A stretch of 64,000 nt of DNA from DATFVA01 sp963721075 (lineage in GTDB: Bacteria; Bacteroidota; Ignavibacteria; Ignavibacteriales; Ignavibacteriaceae). Of this stretch, positions 54,028 through 64,000 are shown one piece after another. A program made the translations under genes and the position numbers. The notes under the pieces are model-generated. The model saw only the letters and a list, made by a program, of their open reading frames with translations. It did not search any database and was not told the origin of the DNA. Location of the stretch: positions 124,001 through 188,000 of the forward strand of contig CAVRHV010000006.1 of the NCBI GenBank assembly GCA_963721075.1. The letters are read 5' to 3'. Within the stretch, counting starts at the first letter, position 1; each line of letters begins with the position of its first letter.

Positions 54028-54867
54028 ATGAATACTCTAATAGAAAAGCTTCAGAAACTGGGTCTGTCAAAAAGAGAGTCGGAAGTTTATATAGCATTAC
54101 TCACCAAAAAAGAATTCTCCGCACCCGAAATCGGTAAGATAACCTCGGTATCAAGAAACAAATCTTACGAGGTGCTTCAGAGTCTTGTTAAAAAGAACCT
54201 CTGCACTGAGACATACAAGAACGGAACCAAAGTTTTCAGCGGGATAAAACCCGACATCGCTCTGAAGAATATAATTTCCGTTTATGAAGAGGATCTGAAG
54301 GAAAAGAAAGAATTGACTTCACAGTTCCGTGAGGAACTGATGAAAATTCATTCCGAAAACATACAGAGCTCAGGTTCACTGGATTATATTGAAGTATTTA
54401 CTGATATAGGCCAGGTAAGAGAAAGATGGGAAAGTATTGAGAGAGGTACAAAAAAGGAACTGCTTGTTTTTACAAAACCCCCTTATTCCGTTTCGCTCGA
54501 AGATACCCTTGAAATAGCAGAAGAAGTTAAAGAGCACAGTATTTCAGTAAGAAGTATATACGAATACAGTACCCTTAAATCGCTCGATGAGGTAAACGGA
54601 CTTCTGAAAATGATCGATATGTATAAGAAGATGGGAGAAGAGGCGAAGATAATTGAAGAGCTCCCGATGAAACTGGCCATAAGCGATGTGGAGACAACAA
54701 TATTTGTTCTGAATGATAAGGTATCAATGCAGGGCGGCATGACCACGATGATAGTTGAACATCCGGGTTTTGCGGTTGCATTAAAAAAAGTGTTTGAAAG
54801 TTACTGGAAAGAAGCGATGCCTATCAGCACTTTCAGAAAAAATAAATCAAAATATTTTAGAAACTAA
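54028..54867 (+). CDS. TrmB-family transcriptional regulator
   Basis: 279 aa. N-terminal winged helix (LQKLGLSKRESEVYIALLTK, EIGKITSVSRNKSYEVLQSL; 1-70), a short coiled segment (90-120), then the TrmB effector-type domain (WESIERGTKKELLVFTKPPY). TrmB regulators sense sugars or other small molecules. The double palindrome directly upstream suggests self-control; a T9SS protein gene follows 30 bp downstream and may be its target. Confidence 0.85.
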   Translation: MNTLIEKLQKLGLSKRESEVYIALLTKKEFSAPEIGKITSVSRNKSYEVLQSLVKKNLCTETYKNGTKVFSGIKPDIALKNIISVYEEDLKEKKELTSQFREELMKIHSENIQSSGSLDYIEVFTDIGQVRERWESIERGTKKELLVFTKPPYSVSLEDTLEIAEEVKEHSISVRSIYEYSTLKSLDEVNGLLKMIDMYKKMGEEAKIIEELPMKLAISDVETTIFVLNDKVSMQGGMTTMIVEHPGFAVALKKVFESYWKEAMPISTFRKNKSKYFRN

Positions 54868-54897
54868 CTAACTGAAAACTTACAACATGGAGAACAT

Positions 54898-56901
54898 ATG
54901 AAAAGTTCATTTAAAATCTTCGCATTGACTATGCTTCTGATTTGCGGATTCAGTATTAAGTCAAATGCTCAATGGTCATCCGACCCGGCTGCAAACCTCC
55001 AGGTTTGCGATGTAACCGGCGACCAGGCATTGCCAAAGATTGCTTCAACAACTGACGGTGGATGCTATATTGCGTGGTTCGACAATAGAAATGGAAGTTA
55101 TGCAGTTTACCTGCAGCGTCTGGATGCACTGGGAAACAAACTATGGACCTCAGACGGTATGTTGATTAGCGATAATACCCAGAGCTCTTCACTGGTTGAC
55201 TGGGCTATCGCCAGCGATAATCATAATAATGCAATCGTAACATTTACAGATACGAGAGATAATGACAGTCTTCACGCCTTCGCTTATCTTGTTGATACCT
55301 CAGGCAATATGCTCTGGGGTGCAAATGGAATAAGACTTTCCGGCGTAGGCGACTACCAGCCTAATCCGGTTGCATGCCAGACATCAGACGGCAACTATGT
55401 ATTTGCATGGATAATTGCAGCAATACACCACAAACTATCGCTTTGCAGAAAATTTCACTGGCAGGACAGAAAATGTGGGGTGCTGACCCGATAATTTATT
55501 CCAGCGGAACTACTGAAAATTATACTTACCCCGCAGTTGTTCCTTCTGATAACGGCAGCGTAATAGTTGTACACACAGGATACACAGGACCATTTTATGC
55601 GGCTGTAGTTCATATTTATGCCCAGAAGTTTGATACCGACGGAAATCCTGTCTGGGCTAATCCTGGCGGCGTAGCAATTCAGGACCGTGCGGGTATCCCT
55701 TTTTATGTTCATCCCGCAGTTATCAGCGATGATGCAAACGGAGTATTTGTTTCATGGTATGATGACTGGGATTCTAATAACCTGTTTAGTTCCTTTGTTC
55801 AGCATGTTACCTCAACAGGAACAATAACTTTCCCTGCAAATGGTGCAGAAGTTTCCTCAAATACCACAATGCACCATATATATCCTACTATTGCATATAA
55901 TTCGGGTACGGATGAATTATACTGCTTCTGGATTGAGGAAACCTCGCTTCAGGATAATTTCGCGATGTACGGTCAAAAGTTCGATGCATCCGGAAATAGA
56001 TTATGGAACAGCGAAGGTATAGCTTTTACCTCAATGACTCAGAATTCAATATTTCAGCCGCATGCTTTACCTACAGATACTTCGGTATTTGTAATGTACA
56101 TCCAGGGAAATACAGGAGTAAGCCAGGGAGTGTACTCCTTTATGGCCAATTCTTCAGGTGATCTGGTATGGAATCCCGCTGTTGTAACAATGTCAGATCC
56201 GACCCCTGCTAAACTTCACGCAGTTTCTACTCTCTCAACAGATAAAATTGCATTTTTTACCTGGGAAGATACCCGGAATGACGGCGGCGGAATTTATGCT
56301 CAGAACATAAACCCAGAACGGTGAACTCGGAAATATTGTGGTTCCTGTAGAGCTAACTTCATTTACAGGTATACAGAACGGCAGTACCGTTACTTTAAAC
56401 TGGAGTACAGCAACTGAACTCAATAACCGCGGCTTCGATGTTGAGAGAAAAGCGGATCAGGCCGGCTGGCAGAGTATTGGTTTTGTTGAAGGAAACGGAA
56501 CAAGCAGTAACCCTCATGCTTATACTTTTGCAGATGATAATCTCAGTGCCGGTTCATACAGTTATCGCCTGAAACAGGTAGACAACGACGGTTCGTCAAA
56601 ATATATAAACCTCGCTGAAAGTTTTACGATTCAGCCTGGTACATATAGTCTCTCACAAAATTATCCGAACCCGTTTAATCCAACTACAATGATTAAATAC
56701 TCAGTTCCTGAAAAAAATCAGGTTACAATAAAAATTTATAATGTGCTTGGCAGTCAGGTCGCAACGCTGGTCAATGAAGTAAAACCTGCAGGAAGTTATG
56801 AAGTAAGCTTTAATGCGTCAAACCTATCAAGCGGCGTATATTACTACACTATTTCTGCTGGTAAATTTACTTCAACTAAGAAAATGATCCTTATGAAGTA
56901 A
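54898..56901 (+). CDS. T9SS-secreted protein with type A sorting domain, two frameshifts
   Basis: Three frames (54898-55494, 55374-56324, 56338-56901) join at about 55410-55430 and 56310-56322 into about 668 aa. Signal peptide 1-24 (SNAQW). The body has repeated blocks (GGCYIAWFDNRNGSYAVYLQ, GVFVSWYDDWDSNN) like bacterial propellers. A fibronectin-like domain follows (LTSFTGIQNGSTVTLNWSTA), then the sorting domain (YSLSQNYPNPFNPTTMIKYS). Ribosome site GGAGAACAT. The combined length is a multiple of three, so the two shifts compensate. Confidence 0.82.
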
Positions 56902-56928
56902 CACCACGGTGTTACGGTCTTACCCCTG

Positions 56929-56957
56929 AAGTCCCGCTTTAAGCGGGACTTTTTTTA
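56929..56957 (+). terminator. Terminator after the T9SS protein gene
   Basis: AAGTCCCGCTT / AAGCGGGACTT self-complementary stem followed by a seven-base T-tract, 28 bp beyond the stop. Confidence 0.9.
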
Positions 56958-57092
56958 CCCTGTCCCGGGATATTACCATAACTTTCGATATTGCATTTTA
57001 GACCGACTAAGTATATGTTATATAGGAAGATTGGAAAGTTTAGGGAATTCTTCAAATTATGTTCGGGAACCTAAATAAAAGGATGGGGAAAA

Positions 57093-58055
57093 ATGAAACA
57101 TTCCGGAATAAAAGCTCTTTTTATCTCTTTAATCATCTTAACAGGTTCATTATACGCTCAGGAAAGTAAAAGTCTTCTTATACTTCCCTTTGATGCAAAT
57201 GGAATCGATCCTGTTTATGTTCAGACTGCCCAGTCAATTTTGAGAGTCGAAATCGAAAAGTTCAACAAAATAAATGTTGTTTCTGAAGCGAAGACAGAAG
57301 AAAGTCTTAATGGCACCGACTGCTTTACAACAGACTGCGCTTTGGAAGTCGGAAAACGTGCTGGTGCCGATCAGGTCGCCGGGTGCCGTCTGGCTGCTCT
57401 CGGGAGAAAAGATTATTGTTCAGTATTTCCTGATGGATGTATCATCCGGTAAACCGATGCTGATGGACCAGATATCAGCAGTCAGTGTTGAGGATCTGGA
57501 ACCCGTAATGAAAAGAGTTGCCTCAAATATTGTAGAGATAAAGTCATCTGAAAATAATGCGCAGGTCGGTAGTATCGTTCAGGAAGAGACAGACAGAACC
57601 GCTCCGGCGGTCAATCAAGAAAAAATATAGGACTTTCTTTCGGCTATCTCTTTCCTCAGGACGGTTATGGCAATGATGAAAAATCCTTCACAATAAATCT
57701 GCACCTCGATTATGAGATGGAGGATCTTGCCGTAGGAATGCTGTTCGGCATAAGAGACGGTTTTGCAATGAATGTATATGGGGATTATTTGTTCAGTAAA
57801 ACCGATATATGCCCCTACTTAGGCGGAGCTTTCGGTTTTCACTGGATTACTCACAGCCAAAACAATTATGTCGCAGTGACACAACCGGGTCAGGCTGAAT
57901 ATAGTTCAAAGGATAGCGATGGGTTTGAGCTTACATTCAATACGGGACTAAGAGTCTTGCATACTTACAACTTCCAGATCCTTCTCAACCTTGAATACAT
58001 TATGACTTTTAATGACTATAATGATAAAGCTATCGTATTCACAATAGGGATCTAA
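57093..58055 (+). CDS. Exported protein with C-terminal barrel-like domain, two frameshifts
   Basis: Frames join near 57378-57395 (to GAVWLLSGEKIIVQYFLMDV) and near 57618-57630 (to RKNIGLSFGYLFPQDGYG), giving about 320 aa. Signal peptide 1-22 (LYAQE). N-terminal part (LLILPFDANGIDPVYVQTAQ, TDCFTTDCALEVGKRAGAD) resembles the TolB-N/GNA1162-like fold of lipoproteins that report variable parameters. The C-terminal part is Gly/aromatic, ending in FTIGI, and looks like a small barrel. No firm family. Confidence 0.6.
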
Positions 58056-58084
58056 ATATAACATTATTATCTGAGGTAGATAGT

Positions 58085-60566
58085 CTAAAGGATGCTCTGG
58101 GGGTCGACGTCGTAAATTAATCGTACATCGCGGAAGCGGGATTTTCGGTTGAATTCGGAGAAGGAATCCAGCACAGCTTTGCGTAATATTTTGCTGCCGG
58201 GATCAGTTTCTTTTGAGCTCTTGATAAGTATCTGAAAGCGGTAGTTTCCCTTCAGTCTTGCTATTACAGCCGGGGCCGCCGGGGTTATCTTAAGATATTT
58301 TTTATACCTGCTTAACTGCATATAAAAATCTTCTGCTGCTCCCCTCGCCTTTTCTTCACTCTTGTCTTTTGTTTCGATAAGGCAAAGCCTCGTAAACGGC
58401 GGATATCCCATCTGCTCCCGATCGAAGATCTCCTTTTGATAAAACCCGGCATAATCATTCAGCAGGACTTTCTGCAGAGTGAAATGCTTCTCGTTCTGAG
58501 TTTGTATAATTACTTCTCCTTTAACCTTACTCCTCCCTGCCCTGCCTGATACCTGCGTAAGAAGCTGAAATGTTCTTTCATCGGCTCTGAAATCGGGAAG
58601 CCAGAGAGTTGTTTCTGCAGAAATAACACCGACAAGTGTTACTCTTGAGAAATCAAGACCTTTGGATACCATCTGAGTCCCGACAAGGATGTCAATCTCC
58701 CCGTTCCCAAACTTTTGAAGAATGCTACTCAGTGCATTCTTTTTGTTTATTGAATCGGAATCAATTCTTCGCACAGTAGCATTGGGAAAATAGTATTCAA
58801 CCTCATCTTCTACCCTTTCGGTACCGGTTCCGAAATATTTTATATTAAGTGACCCGCAGTGAGTGCAGGCTTCCGGCACTTTCTTTATTAGTCCGCAGTA
58901 ATGACACTGCAGCGTGTTTTTATTTATATGATATACCATCGGTACAGAACAGTTATCGCAGGATTCAATTTCTCCGCAATCCTCACAGTATATCTGGGTT
59001 GAGAAACCCCTCCTGTTCTGAAGGATGATCACTCCTTCTTTTTTCTTTAGTCGGTCAGATATATGGTCTATCAGTACCTGCGAGAATACATTCTCCATCT
59101 TCTTCTTTTTTCGTTCCGCAGAGATGTTAACCAGCCTTATCACCGGCAGCTTTGCATCGTCGATCCTCTCCGGCAGTTCCAGCAGTTGATACTTGCCTGT
59201 TTTTGCATTGTACATACTCTCAACAGATGGGGTAGCCGAACCGAGGAGAACAGGACAGCTCATTATTTGTCCCATTATCACGGCTGCATCCCGCGCCTGG
59301 TATCTGGGCGGAGAATCAAACTGTTTATAGCTGGCATCATGCTCTTCGTCTACTACAATTAGTCCCAGATCACGAATCGGTGAAAATAAAGCAGACCGGG
59401 CACCTATAACTACCTTTGCTTTTCCTTTCAGTATCTTTCTCCATGAGTCGTATCTTTCTCCGTCAGACATCCTGCTGTGCTGTACGGATATGATATCACC
59501 GAAATTATTATACATTCTGGAAACCATCTGAGGGGTAAGCGATATCTCAGGAACCAAAATTAAGGCAGACTTCTTTAGTGCAAGGACTTTTTTGACAAGT
59601 TCAATATAAACCTGCGTTTTACCGCTGCCCGTAACTCCATGAAGCAGGTAGGCAGCAAAAGAGAATGGCTCCAGGTTCTGCGCTATAGTATCAATGACTT
59701 TCTGCTGTGCATTTGTAGGCTTAATGTCCAGAAATTTTTCTTTGTATGTTTCTATGTAGTCTCTGCTGACTTCCTTTTCATAAATTTCTATAAATCCCTT
59801 TTTCTCAAGTGATTCTGCCGAAGAGGATGAAGCCTCTGCTTTTTTAAGCAGGTAATTCAGAGGAACAATTTTATTCTTCCTGTTTATAAGCTCCAATAAT
59901 ATCTTAACCTGTTTGGGTGACCTGGATTCCAGTTCAGGAAAGCCTGCATAAATTTCCCCGATACTCTTTGCAAGTTTAACGTACTTCTCTTTCTTTACTT
60001 TCACCCGTGCCTCCCCCACTTCATCCAGCACTGTAATTGCCCCTTCATTCTCCAGTGAACGAACGGCAGAGTATATATTCTTCCTGCCAACAATCTTCTG
60101 CAGGTAAGAGAAGTTCATTTCTTCACGGGAGCATAATTCTTCCAGGATTCGATACTTTACACGTACCCTTCTTTTCCTTCATCAGGAGTTTTTCACAATA
60201 ATCCTGGTCAATTATGATTTTTCTTTTTGATTCTACATCCACTCCTGAAGGTATGCCCAGTTTGAGTGCCTCACCGTAGGATGAAAGATAGTAATCCGAC
60301 AGCCAGTCATAAAACTTCAAAGAGTTTTTACTGAAGATGGGTTTTTCATCGGGGATATCTGATATTGGTTTTATTTTACCGGAAGCTGTACTTTCTTCTT
60401 TCAGCGGATTTGTTTCGGAGACATTAATAATTATACCTGTCAGTACCCTGCGGCCGAAGGGTGCAACAGCCCTCGCCCCTACTCTGGCCAGCGAGCTGAA
60501 TTCCTCCGGAACAGAATAGGTGAAAGAATTTCTGAATGGTAATGGAAAAACGAGTTGAACAAACAT
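58085..60566 (-). CDS. priA: Primosomal helicase PriA, frameshifted
   Basis: Start chosen at ATG 60566 (MFVQLVFPLPFRNSFTYSVP), since the earlier ATG 60617 lies in the upstream gene. The frame shifts near 60150-60162 and continues as KYRILEELCSREEMNFSYLQ to 58085; about 827 aa in total. Walker A HGVTGSGKTQVY, DEEHD box, helicase motif HSRMSDGERY, and the zinc-binding region CEDCGEIESCDNC..CHYCG..CTHCG. PriA restarts stalled replication forks. An essential-type gene interrupted by one base argues for an assembly error. Confidence 0.88.
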
Positions 60567-60591
60567 ATTTGAGTATAAATTAAGAGCAGGT

Positions 60592-61134
60592 TTATTCAGG
60601 TTTATAATAAGGACCAAGCATCTTATAAGAATTACCGCTGAATGTATTGCTGAGGATCTCGAATTTAAGCGTTTTCATTGATTTGTCCCATAAAATCCTC
60701 TTCCGGTCCTTAGATGTTATAATTTCACCGTTTGTTGAAATGACGCTGTCACTGGGCTCCAGTGTCAGGTAGAAGAATCCCGCATCATGCTGCATATTCT
60801 CAACGCTGGTTATAGAATCAAAAGTATATACTACATTTGCATCAAGTGTATCTCCTGAAACATAAAGTTCTCTTTTTTGAATGTTTTTGCCTTCCTGTTT
60901 CATTGACTGGAGAAAGTCATTGCTCTTCAAAGCGAACTGGAATATGTTCTGCTTATCGGTTTCAAGATCCTTTTCTTTGACTGCATCTGATCTGAGATCA
61001 TAGAGATGGACAATTGCTGTTCCTTTATCCGGCGTTTCGAGGTTAATTTCATATGATACTTTATAAAAATCGATGCAGCCTGAAAGACTGAAGACAAGGA
61101 ACAATCCTGTGATACTTAAAAACAATATTTTCAT
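60592..61134 (-). CDS. Lipoprotein of unknown function
   Basis: 180 aa. Lipobox SLSGC (Cys20). The rest is beta-rich without known motifs (YEINLETPDKGTAIVHLYDL, ISTNGEIITSKDRKRILWDK). No family is recognised. It is separated by 25 bp from priA and may be cotranscribed with it. Confidence 0.6.
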   Translation of the reverse strand: MKILFLSITGLFLVFSLSGCIDFYKVSYEINLETPDKGTAIVHLYDLRSDAVKEKDLETDKQNIFQFALKSNDFLQSMKQEGKNIQKRELYVSGDTLDANVVYTFDSITSVENMQHDAGFFYLTLEPSDSVISTNGEIITSKDRKRILWDKSMKTLKFEILSNTFSGNSYKMLGPYYKPE

Positions 61135-61257
61135 AGCAGGCTCCTCTAAATTTCAAGTGTTATAAAATGAATATACAGCCTCGTTCGTATCCATTTCAAG
61201 CTTATTTACCTGATCTTTTATTATTTTATTGTAAATGTTTATATAAATTTACACTAA

Positions 61258-62265
61258 ATGATTGACAAAACATTAAGACAGCTTCGGTTCGGTCTTGCAA
61301 TCCTGTTTTTCACCATAATGGTAGGGACTGCGGGATATATGATCATTGAAAAGTGGCACATCCTCGATGCAATTTACATGACAGTGATCACTATTTCCAC
61401 AACCGGATACGCTGAAGTTCACCCGCTCTCCCAGCCCGGAAGATTTTTTACAATAATATTGATAGTAATGGGTATCGGTTCAATTGCATATACCGGCGGC
61501 AGAGCAGCACAGCTTGTATTTGAAACTCAAATATACAGGAGGAGGAAGATGAGTAAAAAGGTTGAGCAGCTGAGGGATCATTATATCGTGTGCGGCTACG
61601 GAAGAATGGGCAGGTTCATCTGCGATGAGCTGACAGAAGCAAAAGTTGATTTTGTAGTCATTGAAAACGATTCTGAAAAAATAGACCGGCTGATAAACCG
61701 GGGATTTATGTTTGTAAATGGAGATGCAACCAGTGATGAGGTTCTGACAGCTGCCGGAATAAAAAGAGCAAAAGGATTGGTGGCTGTACTATCATCGGAT
61801 GCCGAGAATGTTTTCGCTACCTTATCATCTAAAGTATTAAATCCGGATATCTACCTTGTCGCAAGAGCTGTTGAAGAGGAAACGGAGTCGAAACTCATGA
61901 AAGCCGGTGCCAGCCGGGTTGTAAAACCATATGAGATTGGAGGGACGAGAATGGCTGAGTTGCTGCTTCGTCCCGGTGTTATTGAGTTTATTGACAGCAT
62001 TGCAAGGGAAAAAAATGTTGATCTGAACATTGAGGAAGTTATTGTTCACCCGGAATCTACACTGGTCAACAAGACACTTAACGAGCTCCCCATCAGAAAA
62101 GACCTGAATATTATAATTGTTTCAATCTATAAGAAATCCGGTAAATTCATTTATAACCCTTTATCGTCAGCAAGGATTGAAGCCGGAGATAAGCTTATTG
62201 CGATAGGGGAAAATACCAGTCTTCAGAAGCTGAATAAAATGTGCCTGACTGAAACTCCTGATTAA
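61258..62265 (+). CDS. Two-helix potassium channel with RCK/TrkA domains
   Basis: 335 aa. Helices at about 10-30 and 62-85 flank the pore helix and filter, which reads STTGYAEVHP (48-52 TTGYA) instead of TVGYG. RCK/TrkA-N Rossmann domain from about 108 (YIVCGYGRMGRFICDELTEA), then TrkA-C (250-335; IEEVIVHPESTLVNKTLNEL). Ligand-gated K+ channel of the MthK/Kch type is the likely class; the Ala in the filter could alter selectivity. No good ribosome site is visible. Confidence 0.85.
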   Translation: MIDKTLRQLRFGLAILFFTIMVGTAGYMIIEKWHILDAIYMTVITISTTGYAEVHPLSQPGRFFTIILIVMGIGSIAYTGGRAAQLVFETQIYRRRKMSKKVEQLRDHYIVCGYGRMGRFICDELTEAKVDFVVIENDSEKIDRLINRGFMFVNGDATSDEVLTAAGIKRAKGLVAVLSSDAENVFATLSSKVLNPDIYLVARAVEEETESKLMKAGASRVVKPYEIGGTRMAELLLRPGVIEFIDSIAREKNVDLNIEEVIVHPESTLVNKTLNELPIRKDLNIIIVSIYKKSGKFIYNPLSSARIEAGDKLIAIGENTSLQKLNKMCLTETPD

Positions 62266-63302
62266 GAGACCGCCTCTTCAATTAGGGTAAGTGTCTGCTC
62301 AGAAGAATTTAGTTCAGATCTGAGTCCGGCCGGAATAACGAATTTATTTTTAACGTGCCCGAATGACATCCCGTACACCACAGGAATATTAAGATCCCCA
62401 AGCCTGTTCTTCAGGACCTCCTTTAATGTAAAGGTTGTATCAAAAGATGTTTTCTCCGATGGCTTACAGTCCTTAAATACTCCGAGAGCTACTCCTGCCG
62501 CACCCTCAAATTTTCCTGCCATCCTCATATGGGTAAGCATTCTGTCAATCCGGTACGGATCTTCAGTAGTTTCCTCGAGGAAGATCAATTTGCCTTTTGA
62601 ATCTAAATCATATGGAGTACCGATTAACGAAACAACAACCGACAAATTTCCGCCGATCAGTTCTCCTTTTGCAATCCCATTGACAATTGTATAGGGATTG
62701 AATTCCTCATCAGGGGATTCAGGAGCAGGATTTTTTAATATAAGGTTTGCTTCAGGGTCCATTAAAGTCTTCCTGAAGTATTCAACGGTGAAATCATTAT
62801 ATGTAGAAATACCTACGGGACCATGGAAACAAATAAGTCCTGTCTCCTTATAAATTCCGTACAGAAGTGAAGTAACATCACTGTATCCGATTAGCACTTT
62901 AGGATTGTTTCTGATAACATTATAGTTCAACAGGGGTAAAATTCTTGTGCACCCGTAGCCTCCCCTGGCACAGACGATACCATTAACATCATCACGGTAG
63001 AACATCTGGTTGACGTCAGATGCTCTAAGTTTGTCGGGACCCGAGAAATATCCGTTCCTTGAAAGGATAGAATTATTGTAAACAACATTGAATCCGAGTT
63101 CGTTAAGATTCTTTATGGATTCATTCAGCTGCCGGCCATCGATATAGCTTCCCGGAGCAACCAGACCGATTGTGTCGCCCGCTTTCAACCGCGGCGGTTT
63201 TATCTTTTCAGGCGGAGATAATATGGGATATATATTTTTCAGCGGCAGCACAGAAGCGGCCGCAGCCAGGCCTGCCGATTTCAGGAAGTTTTTTCTTTTC
63301 AT
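62262..63302 (-). CDS. LD-carboxypeptidase (S66 family)
   Basis: 346 aa. The Tat-like or lipoprotein-like N-terminus (MKRKNFLKSAGLAAAASVLP) exports it. S66 residues: nucleophile Ser in LIGYSDVTSLLYG, preceding ARGGYGCTRILPLL, Glu in FLEETTEDPYRIDR, and His in SFGHVKNKFVIP. It removes the terminal D-Ala from muropeptide tetrapeptides in cell-wall recycling. Overlaps the convergent channel gene by 4 bp and lies next to the partial acyl-CoA synthetase gene. Confidence 0.92.
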   Translation of the reverse strand: MKRKNFLKSAGLAAAASVLPLKNIYPILSPPEKIKPPRLKAGDTIGLVAPGSYIDGRQLNESIKNLNELGFNVVYNNSILSRNGYFSGPDKLRASDVNQMFYRDDVNGIVCARGGYGCTRILPLLNYNVIRNNPKVLIGYSDVTSLLYGIYKETGLICFHGPVGISTYNDFTVEYFRKTLMDPEANLILKNPAPESPDEEFNPYTIVNGIAKGELIGGNLSVVVSLIGTPYDLDSKGKLIFLEETTEDPYRIDRMLTHMRMAGKFEGAAGVALGVFKDCKPSEKTSFDTTFTLKEVLKNRLGDLNIPVVYGMSFGHVKNKFVIPAGLRSELNSSEQTLTLIEEAVS

Positions 63303-64000
63303 TTATCCTGCTTTAATTCTTATATCAACTGCGTAAAGTTCATTGTTTTCATCTACAATCAGAGGATTAAGATCGCACTCTGTAAGGTTTTCCTTATCAA
63401 GCATCATTTGTGCAACAGAGAGGATCACTTCCTTTATTCTTTGAATATCCGCAGGTGTTTCACCTCTGACGCCTCTGAGGATCCTGCCTATCCTGGTTTC
63501 ATCAATCATTTTCAGAGCATCTTTTTCAGTCATATAAGCAGACCTCATCGAGGTATCTTCATATACCTCTACATATTTTCCGCCGGTTCCGAACATAACC
63601 ATAGGACCGAAATCTTTATCACGGAAACCGCCGATGAGTATCTCGTGCCTGGTTTTGATAAACGGCTGAATGAGAAACGATTTAATATTAAGATTTTTAT
63701 CTTTAAAATCATGCAGCATTTTATCAGCAGCAGAAATTAATTCCTCACGGGATCCAATATTTAACTGGACAGCATTTAATTCAGTCTTATGTATTATACC
63801 TTCTCCAACTGCTTTTATAACTACAGGGAATTTTATATCGCTGCTGTGGAGTTCTTCATATTTAAGGTACATGGATCCGACAACTGGCAGATTATATTTC
63901 TGAGAAAGCTTCGCCAGTTTTTCAGCATCCAGGAAACCATTATTCCCATCACCCTTTGTATTCTGTCCTGTAGTTTCCCGGAAAAAGTCGTTTTTCCCCA
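63303..64000 (-). CDS. ADP-forming acyl-CoA synthetase, C-terminal ATP-grasp part (5' end beyond window)
   Basis: The frame is open from 64000 (KLAKLSQKYNLPVVGSMYLK upstream of the first Met) to a stop at 63303, 232 codons. ATP-grasp_5-type blocks: FPVVIKAVGEGIIHKTE, FGPMVMFGTGGKYVEVYED, IGRILRGVRGETPADI, and ECDLNPLIVDENN. The family interconverts acyl-CoA and ADP with acid, CoA and ATP. Only the C-terminal part of a larger protein is visible; it ends 1 bp before the LD-carboxypeptidase start. Confidence 0.82.
   Translation of the reverse strand, partial: GKNDFFRETTGQNTKGDGNNGFLDAEKLAKLSQKYNLPVVGSMYLKYEELHSSDIKFPVVIKAVGEGIIHKTELNAVQLNIGSREELISAADKMLHDFKDKNLNIKSFLIQPFIKTRHEILIGGFRDKDFGPMVMFGTGGKYVEVYEDTSMRSAYMTEKDALKMIDETRIGRILRGVRGETPADIQRIKEVILSVAQMMLDKENLTECDLNPLIVDENNELYAVDIRIKAG

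Overview
The window is about 64 kb of low-GC bacterial chromosome. I infer Ignavibacteria (Bacteroidota/Chlorobi group). Three or four secreted proteins end in the type IX secretion (T9SS) type A sorting domain with its NYPNPFN motif. A PorQ-like T9SS protein, a DUF4249/TonB receptor pair, an S46 peptidase, BamD and many loose-lipobox lipoproteins point the same way. I found no rRNA, tRNA, CRISPR array, insertion sequence or prophage.

1-21 kb is an envelope and stress region, almost all on the minus strand. It holds a DUF4382/barrel/glycine-zipper lipoprotein operon, two tandem 575-aa T9SS-secreted paralogs, an mlaEFD lipid-transport operon, two DUF4398/OmpA proteins, an OmpA protein with thrombospondin type-3 repeats, small stress-type proteins (sll1863-like, lmo0937-like, CsbD-like), AI-2E and MscS membrane proteins, two closely related NarL/FixJ response regulators and a soluble PAS histidine kinase. 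The main discovery is a conserved promoter element in front of ten of these transcription units. A box with the invariant core GGATGAA (plus-strand reading) lies at a fixed distance from a -35 hexamer, usually TTGnnn, which is followed after exactly 17 bp by a -10-like hexamer. This looks like one undescribed activator-controlled regulon, possibly run by the local response regulators.

22-27 kb is a TonB receptor - DUF4249 - PEGA/propeller operon. 27-40 kb runs BamD - thioesterase - FG-GAP protein - T9SS metalloprotease - ccmABCDEF, followed by an S46 dipeptidyl-peptidase. CcmE has the CxxxY variant motif and no ccmG/H/I genes are adjacent. 40-53 kb carries HtpX, PorQ, a TPR protein, glycyl-tRNA synthetase, a phosphate transporter pair, and an operon of tryptophanase, DUF4905, AMMECR1-like, MEMO-like and DUF2520 proteins. 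53-64 kb carries a Yip1-like protein, a TrmB-type regulator with a double-palindrome operator, another T9SS protein, PriA, a K+ channel, an LD-carboxypeptidase and a partial ADP-forming acyl-CoA synthetase.

Between about 27.9 and 60.2 kb at least eleven single-base frame breaks interrupt otherwise well-conserved genes, including priA. None was found in the first 27 kb. Assembly error is the simplest explanation, so those genes are annotated here as joined units.
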